Source: Neoscytalidium dimidiatum (lineage: Eukaryota > Ascomycota > Dothideomycetes > Botryosphaeriales > Botryosphaeriaceae). Taken from it: a DNA stretch of 64,000 nt. Shown piece by piece: positions 43,348 through 54,176 of the stretch. The DNA is taken from the NCBI GenBank assembly GCA_037367355.1, contig CM074697.1, positions 3,348,001 through 3,412,000 of the forward strand, given 5' to 3'. A program made the position numbers and the translations under genes. The notes under the pieces were generated by a model. That model did not search any database and had not been told where the DNA came from. It worked only from the letters and a program-made list of their open reading frames with translations. Numbering within the stretch: position 1 is the first letter of the stretch; every line of letters starts with the position of its first letter.

Positions 43348-43831
43348 TAGTACGCTTAGCGCGGCGCTAGCGCCGCTGGGTAGTTTAGCTCCTTCGCTCT
43401 CTTCTAGACGAAGACCAGATAACGAATATAGATATATACGAGTTTTTACTCTAATAATTAGTAGCTACGAACTTTTTTAACTATTATCCGCGCGCTACTC
43501 GCTTTAGAGTAGTACTATAGGGTATCTACGGGTAATATTAAAAGGCTTTATACTACTATATAGCTATAGTAGTAACTATTAGAACGCCTATATAGCTATA
43601 GTAGTAATAGCTAGAATATCTATACTACTATACTAATAGTTAGAACGCCTATATAGTTATAATAATAATAGTTAGAACGTCTATATAGCTATAGTAGCAA
43701 TAGTTATATAGCTATACTAATAGTTAGAACGTTAGCGAGCTAGATAACGTTATTATATATTATCTTAATAAGATTATTATTTTAATAAAACTAATTAGCG
43801 TTAGCTATAGTTAAATTAGTACGAGTTTCTA
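43348..43831. repeat. AT-rich RIPed DNA with a tandem repeat array
   Basis: It begins with a duplicated 9-mer TACGCTTAG (43342-43359) and a perfect 16-bp palindrome GCGGCGCTAGCGCCGC (43361-43376). Degenerate tandem units of the form AGAACGCCTATATAGCTATA with TAGTAGTAATAGTT spacers follow, running about 43540-43735. CA/TG dinucleotides are nearly absent. It is the left part of the insertion target of the Gypsy element. Confidence 0.65.
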
Positions 43832-44216
43832 TGTTTCGCCGGGACTCTTTCTGGGGGAGTCGAGGCGCGTCGTCAGGCAGCTTGGGCTTTCTAGGGGCCA
43901 ATACAGTGGTAGGCAGGGGAGGTTCGTACAATAGTAGGGTAGGAATCAATTGACAAGTTGACCACGAGGGTCCTAACTACGATAAATGAGTGTGGTCTAT
44001 ATACATGGAGTGATCGGTACGATCAGTAGTGATCTGTAATGTTAACCCACTGATCAGTACTGATCGGTGGTCCGAGCTTTGCTGAGCGAGTGTGCGGTGG
44101 TCTGGTGCATCAGTGTCGGTAGGTATTCTGCCGAGTTAGGCCCCGAGTTGGTCACGTGGGCGGTGAGTAGTCGTAGGGTTTCGTTATCCGCCTTTCTGGG
44201 CGACTGTGCCGTAACA
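43832..44216 (-). repeat. 3' LTR of the Gypsy element
   Basis: 385 bp, from TGTTTCGCC to GCCGTAACA on the + strand. Same length and, by reading, the same sequence as the LTR at 49986-50370. It contains CACGTG (44153-44158) and a TATATA box in the element's sense, plus nested TGATCAGTACTGATC-like inverted repeats near 44050. Confidence 0.95.
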
Positions 44217-44232
44217 CTATCCCCCCTCTAGG
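44217..44232 (-). other. Polypurine tract of the Gypsy element
   Basis: On the minus strand this reads CCTAGAGGGGGGATAG directly before the 3' LTR, the expected primer site for plus-strand synthesis. The same position in the RIPed copies holds CTATCCCCCTCC (60146-60157) and its decayed form (54177-54188). Confidence 0.8.
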
Positions 44233-44309
44233 CAACCTTCGGCCCGAAGGTCGAGTATAAAGGTAGTTGAGCTCCTCCTTAGTTCCCTTGAGATTATTTC
44301 TCTGCCGTC

Positions 44310-44938
44310 ATGTCCAGTTCCGCTCGTCGACGCGCTTCTCGCCCGTATCCTTCGTAACGGTACTGACGCTCCCAGACGTTGTTCCTTTGTGTGGAGAGAC
44401 CTCGTCTTCGTTGTCTTGTGTCGCCGGATTCCAAGAGGTGTTACGAGTGTGCAAGCGAGGCCACCTTTGTTCCTTTCCTTCTGACATGGCTTCCCTATTG
44501 AGTTTCGTCGTGTGGATCAACAACGGGACCGGGTGGGCTCAGATTGAGCAGACCCAGCGCGAGATCGAAAGGGATGAGGCCGAGATTCAGCGGTTGCAAG
44601 AGGAGGCTCAACGTTTGGTTCGTCGTACCGCCACTTCTCGGTCCAAGGTGATCCGCCTGTTGCGGACACTTTCCTTCCTGGATTCCCGGAGTCAGGAGTT
44701 GTTTGAGCGGGAGTTGGCGGCCATTGAGGCTGAGGAGGCGCAGGAGGCGCGGGCGGCTCAGGGGTCCTTGTTATCTGGTTCAGGCGGTGGTGACGTGGCG
44801 GGTTCCGACGGGCTGGTTCCTCGAGAGGCACCGGTGGACCAGTTTCAGGTGTCCTTGACGCCTCCTCCGGGGTTTGCGTCGTGGGAGGATGCTCTGGGTT
44901 TGGGCGGTCAGGGTTTCGTCGGTGGTATTCATGGATGA
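44310..44938 (+). CDS. Antisense Cys-motif plus coiled-coil frame in the 3' part of the Gypsy element
   Basis: It lies opposite to the element's own genes, between the PPT and the chromodomain, and partly overlaps the 3' end of pol. An ATG at 44310 (MSSSARRRASRPYPS) precedes a Cys cluster reading KRCYECAS and, one base out of frame, RGHLCSFPSD. The open frame then has a clear coiled coil, QREIERDEAEIQRLQEEAQR followed by SKVIRLLRTLSFLDSRSQEL, and an acidic tail ending GGQGFVGGIHG. The longest open frame starts with TTG at 44267, so a true start needs splicing or the upstream ATG. From memory, many fungal hypothetical proteins have this CxxC plus coiled-coil layout. The function and expression are unknown. 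Confidence 0.45.
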
Positions 44939-47900
44939 GTTCCTCGCAGTTAAGGTAAGAGATTGGTTCCCATGAGGGTTCCCACGGGTTCCCGGCGGAA
45001 TCCGCTCCTTCCCATTTGATGAGGTACTTAAATTGACCGTCGATCCAGTCTCCATCCAAGATTTTCTCTACGTCCCATTCTTTGTCGGCGTCATCGGGGT
45101 GTATTTCAAGTTCTGGGTCAGGTTCGGCGTTGCTGTGTGCGGGTTCAAGTAAAGAGATGTGGAAAACTGGGTGTATACCCACTTGTTCTGGCAATCTGAG
45201 TTTAAAGGAAACAGGTGAAAGTTTTCTCAATTTGGTAGGGTCCGATTTTCTTGTGGTCCAATTTGTCGTTCGATCGTGTTGTTTTGATGTTTTTTCTGAG
45301 GAGCCAGACTTTATCCCCCTCCTTCAGGGGCGGCGACGCCTGGCGCCGTCTGTCATGGTACATGGCCATTCGGTATGCGGTGAATTTGATGTCTCGGGCC
45401 AGTTCCTGGTGTAGTTCACGTAGCTGGTCTGCTCTGAGCATAGCTTTTTGGGCGAGTACTTCGCAGATCTGGGGTTCTCCGAAGGCAGTAGGGTCGAATC
45501 CGTAGTTGGCGTAGAAGGGCGTGGTTTGTGTGGCTTCCGTTGATGTGCTGTTGTACGCGTATTGGGCTAATGGTAGGAGTTCGACCCAGTTGTTTTGCCT
45601 GTAATTCAGGTAGAATCTTAGGTACTGTTCTAGCGTTTGGTTGGTTCGTTCCGTTTGTCCATCGGTTTGCGGGTGTGCCGTTGTTGACATCTTGTGTTTA
45701 GTTCCTAACTTGTGGACCAAGGTTTGCCAGAACTTAGCTCTGAATCGTGGGTCTCGGTCCGTGATTAGTTCCTTGGGCATCCCGTGGTGGGCGAAGACAT
45801 ATCTGAGGAAGAGGTAGGCGCAGCCTTCTGCTCCGATTTTTTGTTACAAGGGATGAAGTATGCCCATTTTGTCAGGCGGTCGACAATGACCAGGATGGCG
45901 TTGTGTCGTGCTTTAGTCACAGGGTCTACTGAATTTGGCAGGTCGGTGATAAAATCCATTGTGACCGATTCCCAGGGTTTGGTTGGTGTTGTGATGAGCT
46001 GTAGTTGTCCGTATGGTGCATGTCGTGCCACCTTGTTTTTGCGCATTCGTCACATTCCTGGATGACTTTCTCTACTACTTTCCTCATTCGGGGAAAGTAG
46101 AAGTGTCTTGCAAGCCGTTCCAAGGTTCTTGTCATTCCTGGGTGTCCGTGAACTGCGGACTCGTGGTATTCCTTTGTCAGCCGTTTGCGCAGAGGTGTGG
46201 GTACGTAGATTTTTCCGCGGAATAGTATGTTGCCTCTATGGTCTTGGACTAGGTCGGGGTCGTCATGTTCGGGGGTGCCTATTCGTTGAAGCAGTTCTTG
46301 GGATAGCGGATCATTGTTATATTTTCCTTGGATGATTTGTTCCCAAGTGGCGGTGTCATCTTCTTCCTCGTTTACTGCCTCTTCCGTGGTTTCTTCAAGT
46401 GTTGGTATGGGTTCCTCGTCCTGCGGTTCCTCTTCGTCCTCCGGCTCCTGCTCTGGTGTTGGGTTTCGTGGAGGTTCGTCGTCGTCGATGGGGCTCCCTA
46501 GCCTTATGATGGGTGCCAGTATTCGTTCTTCCCAGGGTGCGTCGGATTCTTCAATGATTCGGGGGCGGTTGGGGCCTAACGTGCCGTCGTCATTTTGTCG
46601 TAGTACTGCTGGTGATAGTTCTGGCTTTCCTTCCACGTGGTCGGCTCTGCGGCTAAGTGCGTCGGCCTTGCCGTTTTCACTTCCCTTGCGGTAGTGGATC
46701 TTGAAGTAGAAGGGGCGAGTTGTTCTGCCCATCGTACTTGTCTTCTGTTTAACACCTTGGTGGTTGTGAAGTATCCCAGGTTCTTGTGATCCGAGTATAC
46801 CGTGATTTCGTAGTTAGCTCCCTCAAGGTAGTGTCGCCATTCCTTGAACGCTGTGACGATCGCAAGCAGTTCTTTGTCGTGTATCTCGTAATTGAGCTCG
46901 GCGGGTGACATTTTGCGAGAGTAATACGCGATAGGTGTAATCTTCCCTCGTCGTCTGGCTGGCTGAGGGTAGCGCCAATGGCATAGTCGGATGCGTCAGT
47001 TTCGAGGTAGAGTGGCTTGTCAGGATCGAACATGAGGAGTACCGGCGCTTCTACGAAGGCCCTTTGAGTTGATCAAACGCCTCTTGTTGGGGTGCTTCCC
47101 AGGTGAAAGGGTATTTTTCGGGTGAGTCGGATTAGGGTTCGGCTACATGCGAGTATCGTTTGATGAATCGTCGGTAGAAGTTGGCAAACCCTAAAAGGCT
47201 TGTACTTCTTTGACGTTCCTTGGTTCTGGCCACTTCAGGATGTCTTCCACCTTTTTTGGGTCCATGACTATTTTTCCTGGTTCGATGATAAAGCCTAGGA
47301 ATTCTACCCTTTGGGCATGGAAGGTACATTTTTCTGGTTTGACGGAGAGGTTGTATTCGAGTAGTTTCTGGAGGACTTTGGATACATGTTCCTTGTGTTC
47401 TTCAAGGGTTTCTGAGTAGATCAGGATGTCGTCGAGGTAGGCTGTGCAGAATCGGTCCAGATATTCTCGTAGGACGTGGTTGACAAGGGCTTGGAATGTG
47501 GCAGGGGCGTTGGTAAGTCCGAAAGGCATTACCAAGTACTCGTACAAACCGTATCGAGTTCTGAATGCGGTTTTCCATTCATGTCCTTCCTTGATTCGGA
47601 TAAGGTGGTACCCATCCCGCAGGTCTAACTTGGTGAAGAATCGTGCCCCGGAGAGGCGATCCCTTAGTTCATCGATGCGGGGTAGAGGGTAGCGGTCTTT
47701 GATGGTAATGTCGTTCAGGGATCGGTAATCCACACAGAGGCGTAACTTGCCTCCGGGCTTTGGTACGAAGAGGACGGGGAATCCTGCTGAGGATTGAGAG
47801 GGTCGGATGTATCCTTCTTCAGTAGTAAGTCCAAGTGTTCCCTCATTGCTTGTAACTCCTTTTCCGACATTGGATAGGGGTCCAAATCGGGGTTCAGTGC

Positions 47901-48600
47901 CTGGTTTCAAGTTGATCTCGTGGTCCCATGGTCTGTGTTCCGGTAGTGCGTCTTCGATCTTTTCTCTGAAAATTTCCTTGAACCGGTGGTATTCCTTAGG
48001 AACGCCATCAAGGTACTGTTCGTGTATCCTGGTGGGGTCATCTCCTCCCACGGGTGTCGGGTAGTCTGGTTTTTCTCGTCTGGTGGCACTAATCTGTCGG
48101 GTTCTTTCTTTGTTTGTAGTGGTGGGGCGATACCACATCATTCCAATTGCTTGCCCCTTCTTTCGGGTCCTTTCCAGCGCAGCTTTCGAAATTAGGCTTA
48201 CGTGGGTAATCGGTTCGGCTATGGTGCGTGGTTTCCATTCTGGTTCTTGGTTTCGTTCTCTGGACTTGAGGGTAATTCCTCCATTGTCCCAATCGTATTG
48301 TATTTTCCATTTCTTCTGCCAAGGGATGCCGAGAATGACATCATACTTGGGGATCTTGGTAACGTCTAGACAGATACGTTCCCTGTGGTTTTTGTATTCG
48401 AGGGTCAGTTTCGGGGTTTCGATGATTACCTTTCCATCTCCAAAGGAGCTGGGGGATCCATCAACAGTTCTCAGCTGATATGGTTGGTCCTTTTCTCTGG
48501 GTTTTAGGTTGGCTTTTTCTGCAAATCGGTTTGAGACGTAGTTCCCTTGTGATGCGGAGTCGATGAGGGTGAGCGCTCGGCGTCCATTGATTTTTGTCAC
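44517..48600 (-). pseudogene. pol: pol polyprotein region (PR-RT-RNaseH-IN-chromodomain) with frameshifts
   Basis: Protease with LIDSASQGNYVS and VILGIPW. RT with KLRLCVDYRSLNDITIKDRY, TKLDLRDGYHLIRI, VMPFGLTNAPATFQ and the catalytic YLDD. RNase H with [18 protein letters not shown] and [19 protein letters not shown]. Integrase HHCC region with HGHPGMTRTLERLARHFYFP and CDEC. The DDE core has MDFITDLP, ITDRDPRF and TDGQTERTNQ. C-terminal chromodomain with EWDVEKILDGDWIDG and YLIKWEGADSAGNPWEP. The first 469 codons (48600-47191) are open. Frame changes follow near 47193, about 47100, 46939, 46712, 46036, 45830 and 45222, each a single base and mostly in A/T or C/G runs. Confidence 0.9.
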
Positions 48601-48821
48601 GACAACCCAGTGGTTCCCGTATTCTGCGGAGTCCTTTGCTTTCTGGTGGGTGTCCTGTGGTTTTTCCGGTCGATGCTGCTATGGTCCTGTGGGGCAGGGC
48701 CTCGCCTGCTGTAGCCCCAGTTCAGTAGGCGTTTCTAGTTTTTGGGTGGTACCCGCTGATGTTCTTAGCTTCCTGGTGAATGGGGCAGGCTTCGATGCTA
48801 CAAGTGGACCAGTGGATGGTG

Positions 48822-49930
48822 TCATGGTTGGGGTCTCCGGTCGTCCTTCAGTAGCCGAGGTGGTTTTCTTGTCGTTGGTTCGCTGGTTGCTGGTTCGTTT
48901 GTCTGGGCAGTTTCTGCTGATATGTCCGTGCTTTCCACAGTGGAAGCAAAGACCCTTTCACGCCGTCGCTGTTCTTCCTCCGGCGCCAGCCGAGGGTTTC
49001 GTCGTTGGTTGGCATCTAAGTCCATGGGTTCCCGGGGTAGGTTGTTTCGAGGTTGCGCGGTGTTGGCCGAGTATCGGGTTTGGCCTGTCTCTTGTCTGAA
49101 ATTGAACAGTTGTTGGTCGACTCGGATGGCCGTGTCGATGGTCTCGCTAAGGTCCTTGGGTAATCCGGTGCGGGCGAATTCGGCCTTCACATTGTGCTTT
49201 AGGCCCTTGTAGAAGATGTATTTGAGGGATTGGTCGTTCCAATTGAGGTAGGAGGCGAGCATGCGGAATTCCGTGACATATTCCGAGACTGATCGGGTTT
49301 GTCGGAGGTCCTGAATTCGAAGGGCGGCCTCCTGCTCCTCGTTCTTGCTACCAAAGGCTTGTCTGATTGCGTCGGCGAAGCGATTGTAGTTGGCGAACAG
49401 GCTACTGGTTTCCGTACGTGGGATGGCCGAGCGGAAATCCTTTCGATAGGGTTCGAACCACCGTGCTGCGTTACCTCGGAGGTAGGTTCCTGCAAAGCGG
49501 ACCCTTTCCTCATCGTCCTTGAATGATGCTTTGTAGAATTCGAAGTAATTCTCTAGTTGGGCCAGGAAGTCGTTGAGCTTACGCCGATCCCCATCGTAGG
49601 TGTCGGGGTCTTGATCTTTAGTTTGGTGTTGTGGGGTCGATTCTGATGTCGCGGGGTGGCTGGGGTGGAGGGCCGCATAGTACGGTTGACAGTAAAGGCT
49701 TGTCCTCGAATGAAGTACTCCAGAAGGACTTGGCCGCAGTCCTCACTGGCGTTCTCTGGTACTCTGGGTCCGTTGATTGCTCGACTCAAGGAGGCTATGC
49801 CCGAGGAATATGCTTCCGAAATGAGCAGCCTCATGTTAAGAGCTGGGTTTCCAGGGATCAAGGGACGGATTGACTGAAGCTGTTCCTCCTCCGTCGGAAG
49901 GTTGTTCCTGATTTCGGTCCAGGATGTCAT
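48822..49930 (-). pseudogene. gag: gag region with CCHC knuckle, frameshifted
   Basis: It starts at ATG 49930 (MTSWTEIRNNLPTEEEQL). The frame changes near 49611 into the capsid-type segment DPDTYDGDRRKLNDFLAQLE, FAGTYLRGNAARWFEPYRKD and SVSEYVTEFRMLASYLNW. A basic RRNPRLAPEEEQRRRER follows. The zinc knuckle CFHCGKHGHISRNC (CX2CX4HX4C) is one frame over because of a one-base change near 48953. Gag layout and knuckle are typical of Gypsy elements. Confidence 0.85.
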
Positions 49931-49975
49931 GGTTAGTAGTTTTCAGGGTGGGGTTACCTCCGGTGCCTAAGAAAG

Positions 49976-49985
49976 GTGGTCAAAG
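49976..49985 (-). other. Putative primer binding site, possibly self-priming
   Basis: Directly inside the 5' LTR (right LTR) the minus strand reads CTTTGACCAC. It does not begin with TGG, so a normal tRNA 3' end does not pair here. An 8-base core, TTGACCAC, is the exact complement of GTGGTCAA inside the LTR (complement of 50112-50119), about 40 bases downstream of the TATATA box, where transcription might start. This resembles the self-priming layout of the Tf1/sushi group. It is inference from an 8-base match. Confidence 0.4.
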
Positions 49986-50370
49986 TGTTTCGCCGGGACT
50001 CTTTCTGGGGGAGTCGAGGCGCGTCGTCAGGCAGCTTGGGCTTTCTAGGGGCCAATACAGTGGTAGGCAGGGGAGGTTCGTACAATAGTAGGGTAGGAAT
50101 CAATTGACAAGTTGACCACGAGGGTCCTAACTACGATAAATGAGTGTGGTCTATATACATGGAGTGATCGGTACGATCAGTAGTGATCTGTAATGTTAAC
50201 CCACTGATCAGTACTGATCGGTGGTCCGAGCTTTGCTGAGCGAGTGTGCGGTGGTCTGGTGCATCAGTGTCGGTAGGTATTCTGCCGAGTTAGGCCCCGA
50301 GTTGGTCACGTGGGCGGTGAGTAGTCGTAGGGTTTCGTTATCCGCCTTTCTGGGCGACTGTGCCGTAACA
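49986..50370 (-). repeat. 5' LTR of the Gypsy element
   Basis: 385 bp from TGTTTCGCC to GCCGTAACA. It reads as identical to the LTR at 43832-44216 and is followed by the TTCTA target duplication. Confidence 0.95.
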
Positions 50371-53300
50371 TTCTATATTCTACCGCGTTAGCTATAACGA
50401 GCTTCGAAACCTTAAGCTTTCTAATATTTAAGTAATAAATAGACGAGAATAACGATATTTTTCTCTATCTTTAGAACGTTTTTCTTTATATCTACGACTA
50501 TTATTAGATATATTTCCTAGAGATTTATAGTCGGCTATTTACGAAGCGGTAAATACTCTAGCCTATTAATCGAGTAGTCTTAAAATACGGATTAAACGAG
50601 TATAAAAATTATTATCGTCTAATAAGATTAAGCCTTGTTTCTAGCCTTAAACTTCTATTAAGCTAGTATTTAATTACTATCTTATCTACTCTTAACCCCC
50701 GCTATCGATATTAAGATTGAGGCGTATAGACGTCTCTCGACGAGAAACTCTAATTATATTTAACGGAAGTATAGATACGGACTAACTATAATAAGCGTAA
50801 GTTATATTACTAGAATCTATAGATAATACGCTATAAAGAATAATATTAGATAGAAGAAAAAAAGGTTTAATTATATCTTCTTAGAATAAGAGTAAGCGAT
50901 AAGTAAAATTAGAACTATTATATAGCTATCCGTTCTAAGGCTATTTAAATAATACTTATTAAAGAAACGTAATAGTAGTAAAGATTTTAGCTAAAGAGAA
51001 AGATTTTCTCTAGCTAGTCTATTTTACTTTTCTATAGAATATTCTATTACGAGCCGATACGATATATAGTTTAACGCGCCTCTATATAGAATAGCTACGC
51101 TCTTAAGTAGAGGCGGTAATTTAAAAGTAGTTTCTAGCGCCGGATTTTAACGAGGAGCGTTTTAATAGATAGTATAAATAATTTTAAAAGAGCCTAACTA
51201 CTAATAGCTAGACTTTAGATAAAATAGTATTAATACCGCCCGAATAATAGATAATATAATAATAGAAAGTAAGGCCTTAGCGATAGCTATAAGAGTCTTA
51301 CTATCTATTAGAAATATAGTCTTTTTACGAAGAGAAACGAGAGAGTAACCTACTAGAACGTTTTTAAAAATAACCTTATAATATATTATAAGACGCTAAC
51401 CTATTATAACTATTAAAAGACCTAATAGTACGCTAGAGACTAAATAAAATCTTATAGTTAAAGTTATCGAAATTAACTTAGTTATAGTCGTATTAACTCT
51501 AGTTAAACCGTTAGAAAATAGAAGAGATTAGTAGAACTTTCTCTTTCTTTAAATAGTAGATATTAGTTAAAGAGAATATACGAGATATAATAAACCCTCT
51601 TAATAAGTCTCGCTAGCGTCGTTATATACTATCCTCTAAAGAATATAATATAGTACTATTTATAAGGTCTACTTATATAACGTAAGTATAATATAGCCTC
51701 TCTTAGATATATTACGCTTTTAAATATATTCTTTATTATAGTTCTCTACGTCGCTATAAAGCGTATTCTTCGATATATAAATATAGTAAAGGACGCCTAT
51801 AGCGTAAATATAACCGTCGGCTATAAGTAGAAGATATAGGTTTATATAAGAGTACTACTAGTATATACGTATATATTTATTAAATTATATAGCGAGTTAA
51901 CGAATATAGAACCGCGCGTATATTAAAAGTATTACTAATATATATAAGAGGTAAAGCTATAAACTAGTATAAGTTATTATCTAATACTATCTACGATAGA
52001 ATAATAGAAAATATTAACGAATAGTATATCTAATTACGATATCGTTTCGTAAAGAATCTATTAGAAATAAAAGAAGAGGCTATACTTTATAAGTACTTAT
52101 TTAAAAATAAATACCTCTTATTCTTATAAGAGTATATTACTAAGAAGTAAACTCTACTATATAAAGCGGGTTATAAGAAAGAGAGCTCTCTTATCCGCTA
52201 TATTTAGTAAAATATAGATCTAATTATTATAACCGCTATAGTTATCTAGCCTAGTATAATAATAGAGCTATTTCTAGACGTAGTCTATATATAGAAATAC
52301 GTAGTAAGAACGTAGTACCTTCGTTATAATAGATACTAAAGTTAGCGTCGTAATTAGTATAAGTAGTTCTAGATAGTATAAGGCCTCTTCTAGCTAATTA
52401 TACTAATTACTTATCCGCGTACGATCTAAATATTAACTTCTACTCTAATAATACTAGCTAATACTCTACGCCTAACTAAAGTACTTCGATAAACGACTAC
52501 TAACTAAGAAACCGTCTAACGTCTAGTTTATTATCTCTATATATATTACGATAGTATAAACTATATTAATTCTTAATATTCTAAGCGTTCTAAGCTACTT
52601 ACTACTACGGCTAATTACGCTAGTAAAAGTAAAGATAATAATCTAATAGATAAGAACGGTTAAGTAGACTATACGCTAACTAGACTTAGTATAAGAGACT
52701 ACTAAATCTACGTAGTTAGTAATAGTTTATTTAAGTCGTTTAATACTTTAAACGACTAAAGAAGCTACTTAAGAATAAAGGTAACTTCTTAGTATAAGAA
52801 CTACTAGAACTTATAAAGAAAGTTCCCCCTACTAAAATATCTAGTATTAAGAAACTAAAAATATATCTATAGACTTTATCTACTTTAGAATAATAATATA
52901 CTTCTATTTAAGCGTATTATTTATTAGATAAGAACGAGCCTATTAAATTTTACTCTAATACGAATTTAGGCTCGTTACTAATTCGTAAATCTACTTTACA
53001 ATATTTTTTTTTAAAGTTAATAATGTATAAGTTACCCGTAAATAATAGAATAACGATAAACGGCGTTAATAAGAATACTTCTATCTAGACTTAGTATTTT
53101 ATAAATTTTATACTTTAAATATACGCTACTAACGATATAATCTATAAATAAACTAACTAGGTATACGTACTTAAATATTTACTAATTCTAATTTTAATCG
53201 GTAATAATTTTCTTACTATATAAAAGATTAATATTTTATAGTTATCTTTAATAGGCGCGGTATTATATTATATAGGCTACTATTTTAAGATCTATACGAC

Positions 53301-53444
53301 GCTCGTATCTTAGCGCTAACGTACTATTTTACGCGCGGCTATCTCCGCGATAGTACTATCTAGAATAGAAGTTAATCTTTAAATATAATATCGATTAGTT
53401 TCTATCTATCTAGAAGAATACTTAGTAGAATTCTAAACTCTAGA
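50371..53444. repeat. RIP-saturated repeat DNA
   Basis: About 3 kb with TA everywhere, scattered CG, and almost no CA or TG, so C-to-T change at CpA is near complete. No intact gene. On the + strand between about 52790 and 53240 a reading broken mainly by TAG/TAA stops resembles a retropepsin (a GSLLIRKSTLQ stretch, then INGVNKNTS and LILIGNNFL). This suggests the remains of a further, differently oriented retroelement. That last point is tentative. Confidence 0.7.
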
Positions 53445-54176
53445 TATAATAATAGAGCCTCTACTACTAGGCTTCGAAGTTATCTAGTAGATTTAGATTT
53501 ATTAAAGGGTTTATCTTAAAGACGAGGAAAGAGAAGTAATAATAAAATAAGAAATTACGTAACGTAAAAGTATACTAGGCTTTATTACCTCTAAGTTAAT
53601 ATAGTATTAAATTAGAACTTTAAATTAACTACGAGAGTTAAAGTACTATCTAATAAGCGTATCTATATACTATAAAAAAGCTAGAATAATCTAGAGATTA
53701 TAGTATTAGATTATAATATTAGATTATAGTATTAGATTAGAGGTTTAGATTAGCTCTAATCCCGTATAGATTCTATAGATTTTACGTAACTTAGACGCTA
53801 AGACCTACTTTTCTAAAATCTAACTTCTACTAGTACTAGCGGACGATATTACCGCTATACTTTTATTCTATAGTATTTATTCTTATCGGCTTTTTTACTT
53901 CTCGCCTATATAGTTTTTTATCTTTTATAGGCTCTATATTAGCTCGTACCTTCTTTCTAGTTATTACGCTCGTAGGCGTTTTTTCTATATAGGCGGTAAT
54001 TATTATCTACTAGCGTTTTCGTACGCGCTATTATCCTATATTTCTAGTCTTTCTATATAGAATTAAGAAGCGCGGCTCTACTAGACGTAGAGTTCTTGAA
54101 GCCTTACGGCTCTTTTTTCTATACGGGCTTATATTTCTTATAGCTATAAAGCCCGTATATTCTAAAATTCGTAATA
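53445..54176 (-). repeat. RIPed LTR of the interrupted Gypsy element
   Basis: 732 bp. It starts TATAATAATAGAGCC, where the solo LTR has TATAACGACGGGGCC, and ends TTCGTAATA. The terminal TG and CA have both become TA. It aligns along its length with the solo LTR at 57488-58202. Confidence 0.8.

Larger units (their letters stand above)
43832..50370 (-). mobile_element. Full-length young Ty3/Gypsy chromovirus
   Basis: A 6539-bp LTR retrotransposon on the minus strand. Two 385-bp LTRs (TG...CA) read as identical by eye. The 5-bp target duplication TTCTA lies at 43827-43831 and 50371-50375. A polypurine tract precedes the 3' LTR. The gene order on the minus strand is gag, protease, RT, RNase H, integrase and chromodomain, which defines Gypsy/chromoviruses. 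The element shows none of the C-to-T decay of its flanks, so it inserted after the surrounding DNA was RIPed. The coding region, however, carries about nine or more single-base indels, so the copy as assembled cannot make intact proteins. Confidence 0.95.

Noticed and set aside
43540..43735. CRISPR-like array
   Set aside because: Units are degenerate, AT-rich and without constant-length unique spacers; host is eukaryotic.
44267..44309. Start of the antisense retroelement frame at TTG 44267
   Set aside because: TTG is not a credible nuclear start; the ATG at 44310 with splicing is preferred.
50371..53444. Centromeric satellite interpretation of the AT-rich block
   Set aside because: Composition and stop pattern fit RIPed retroelements; no regular satellite period is visible.
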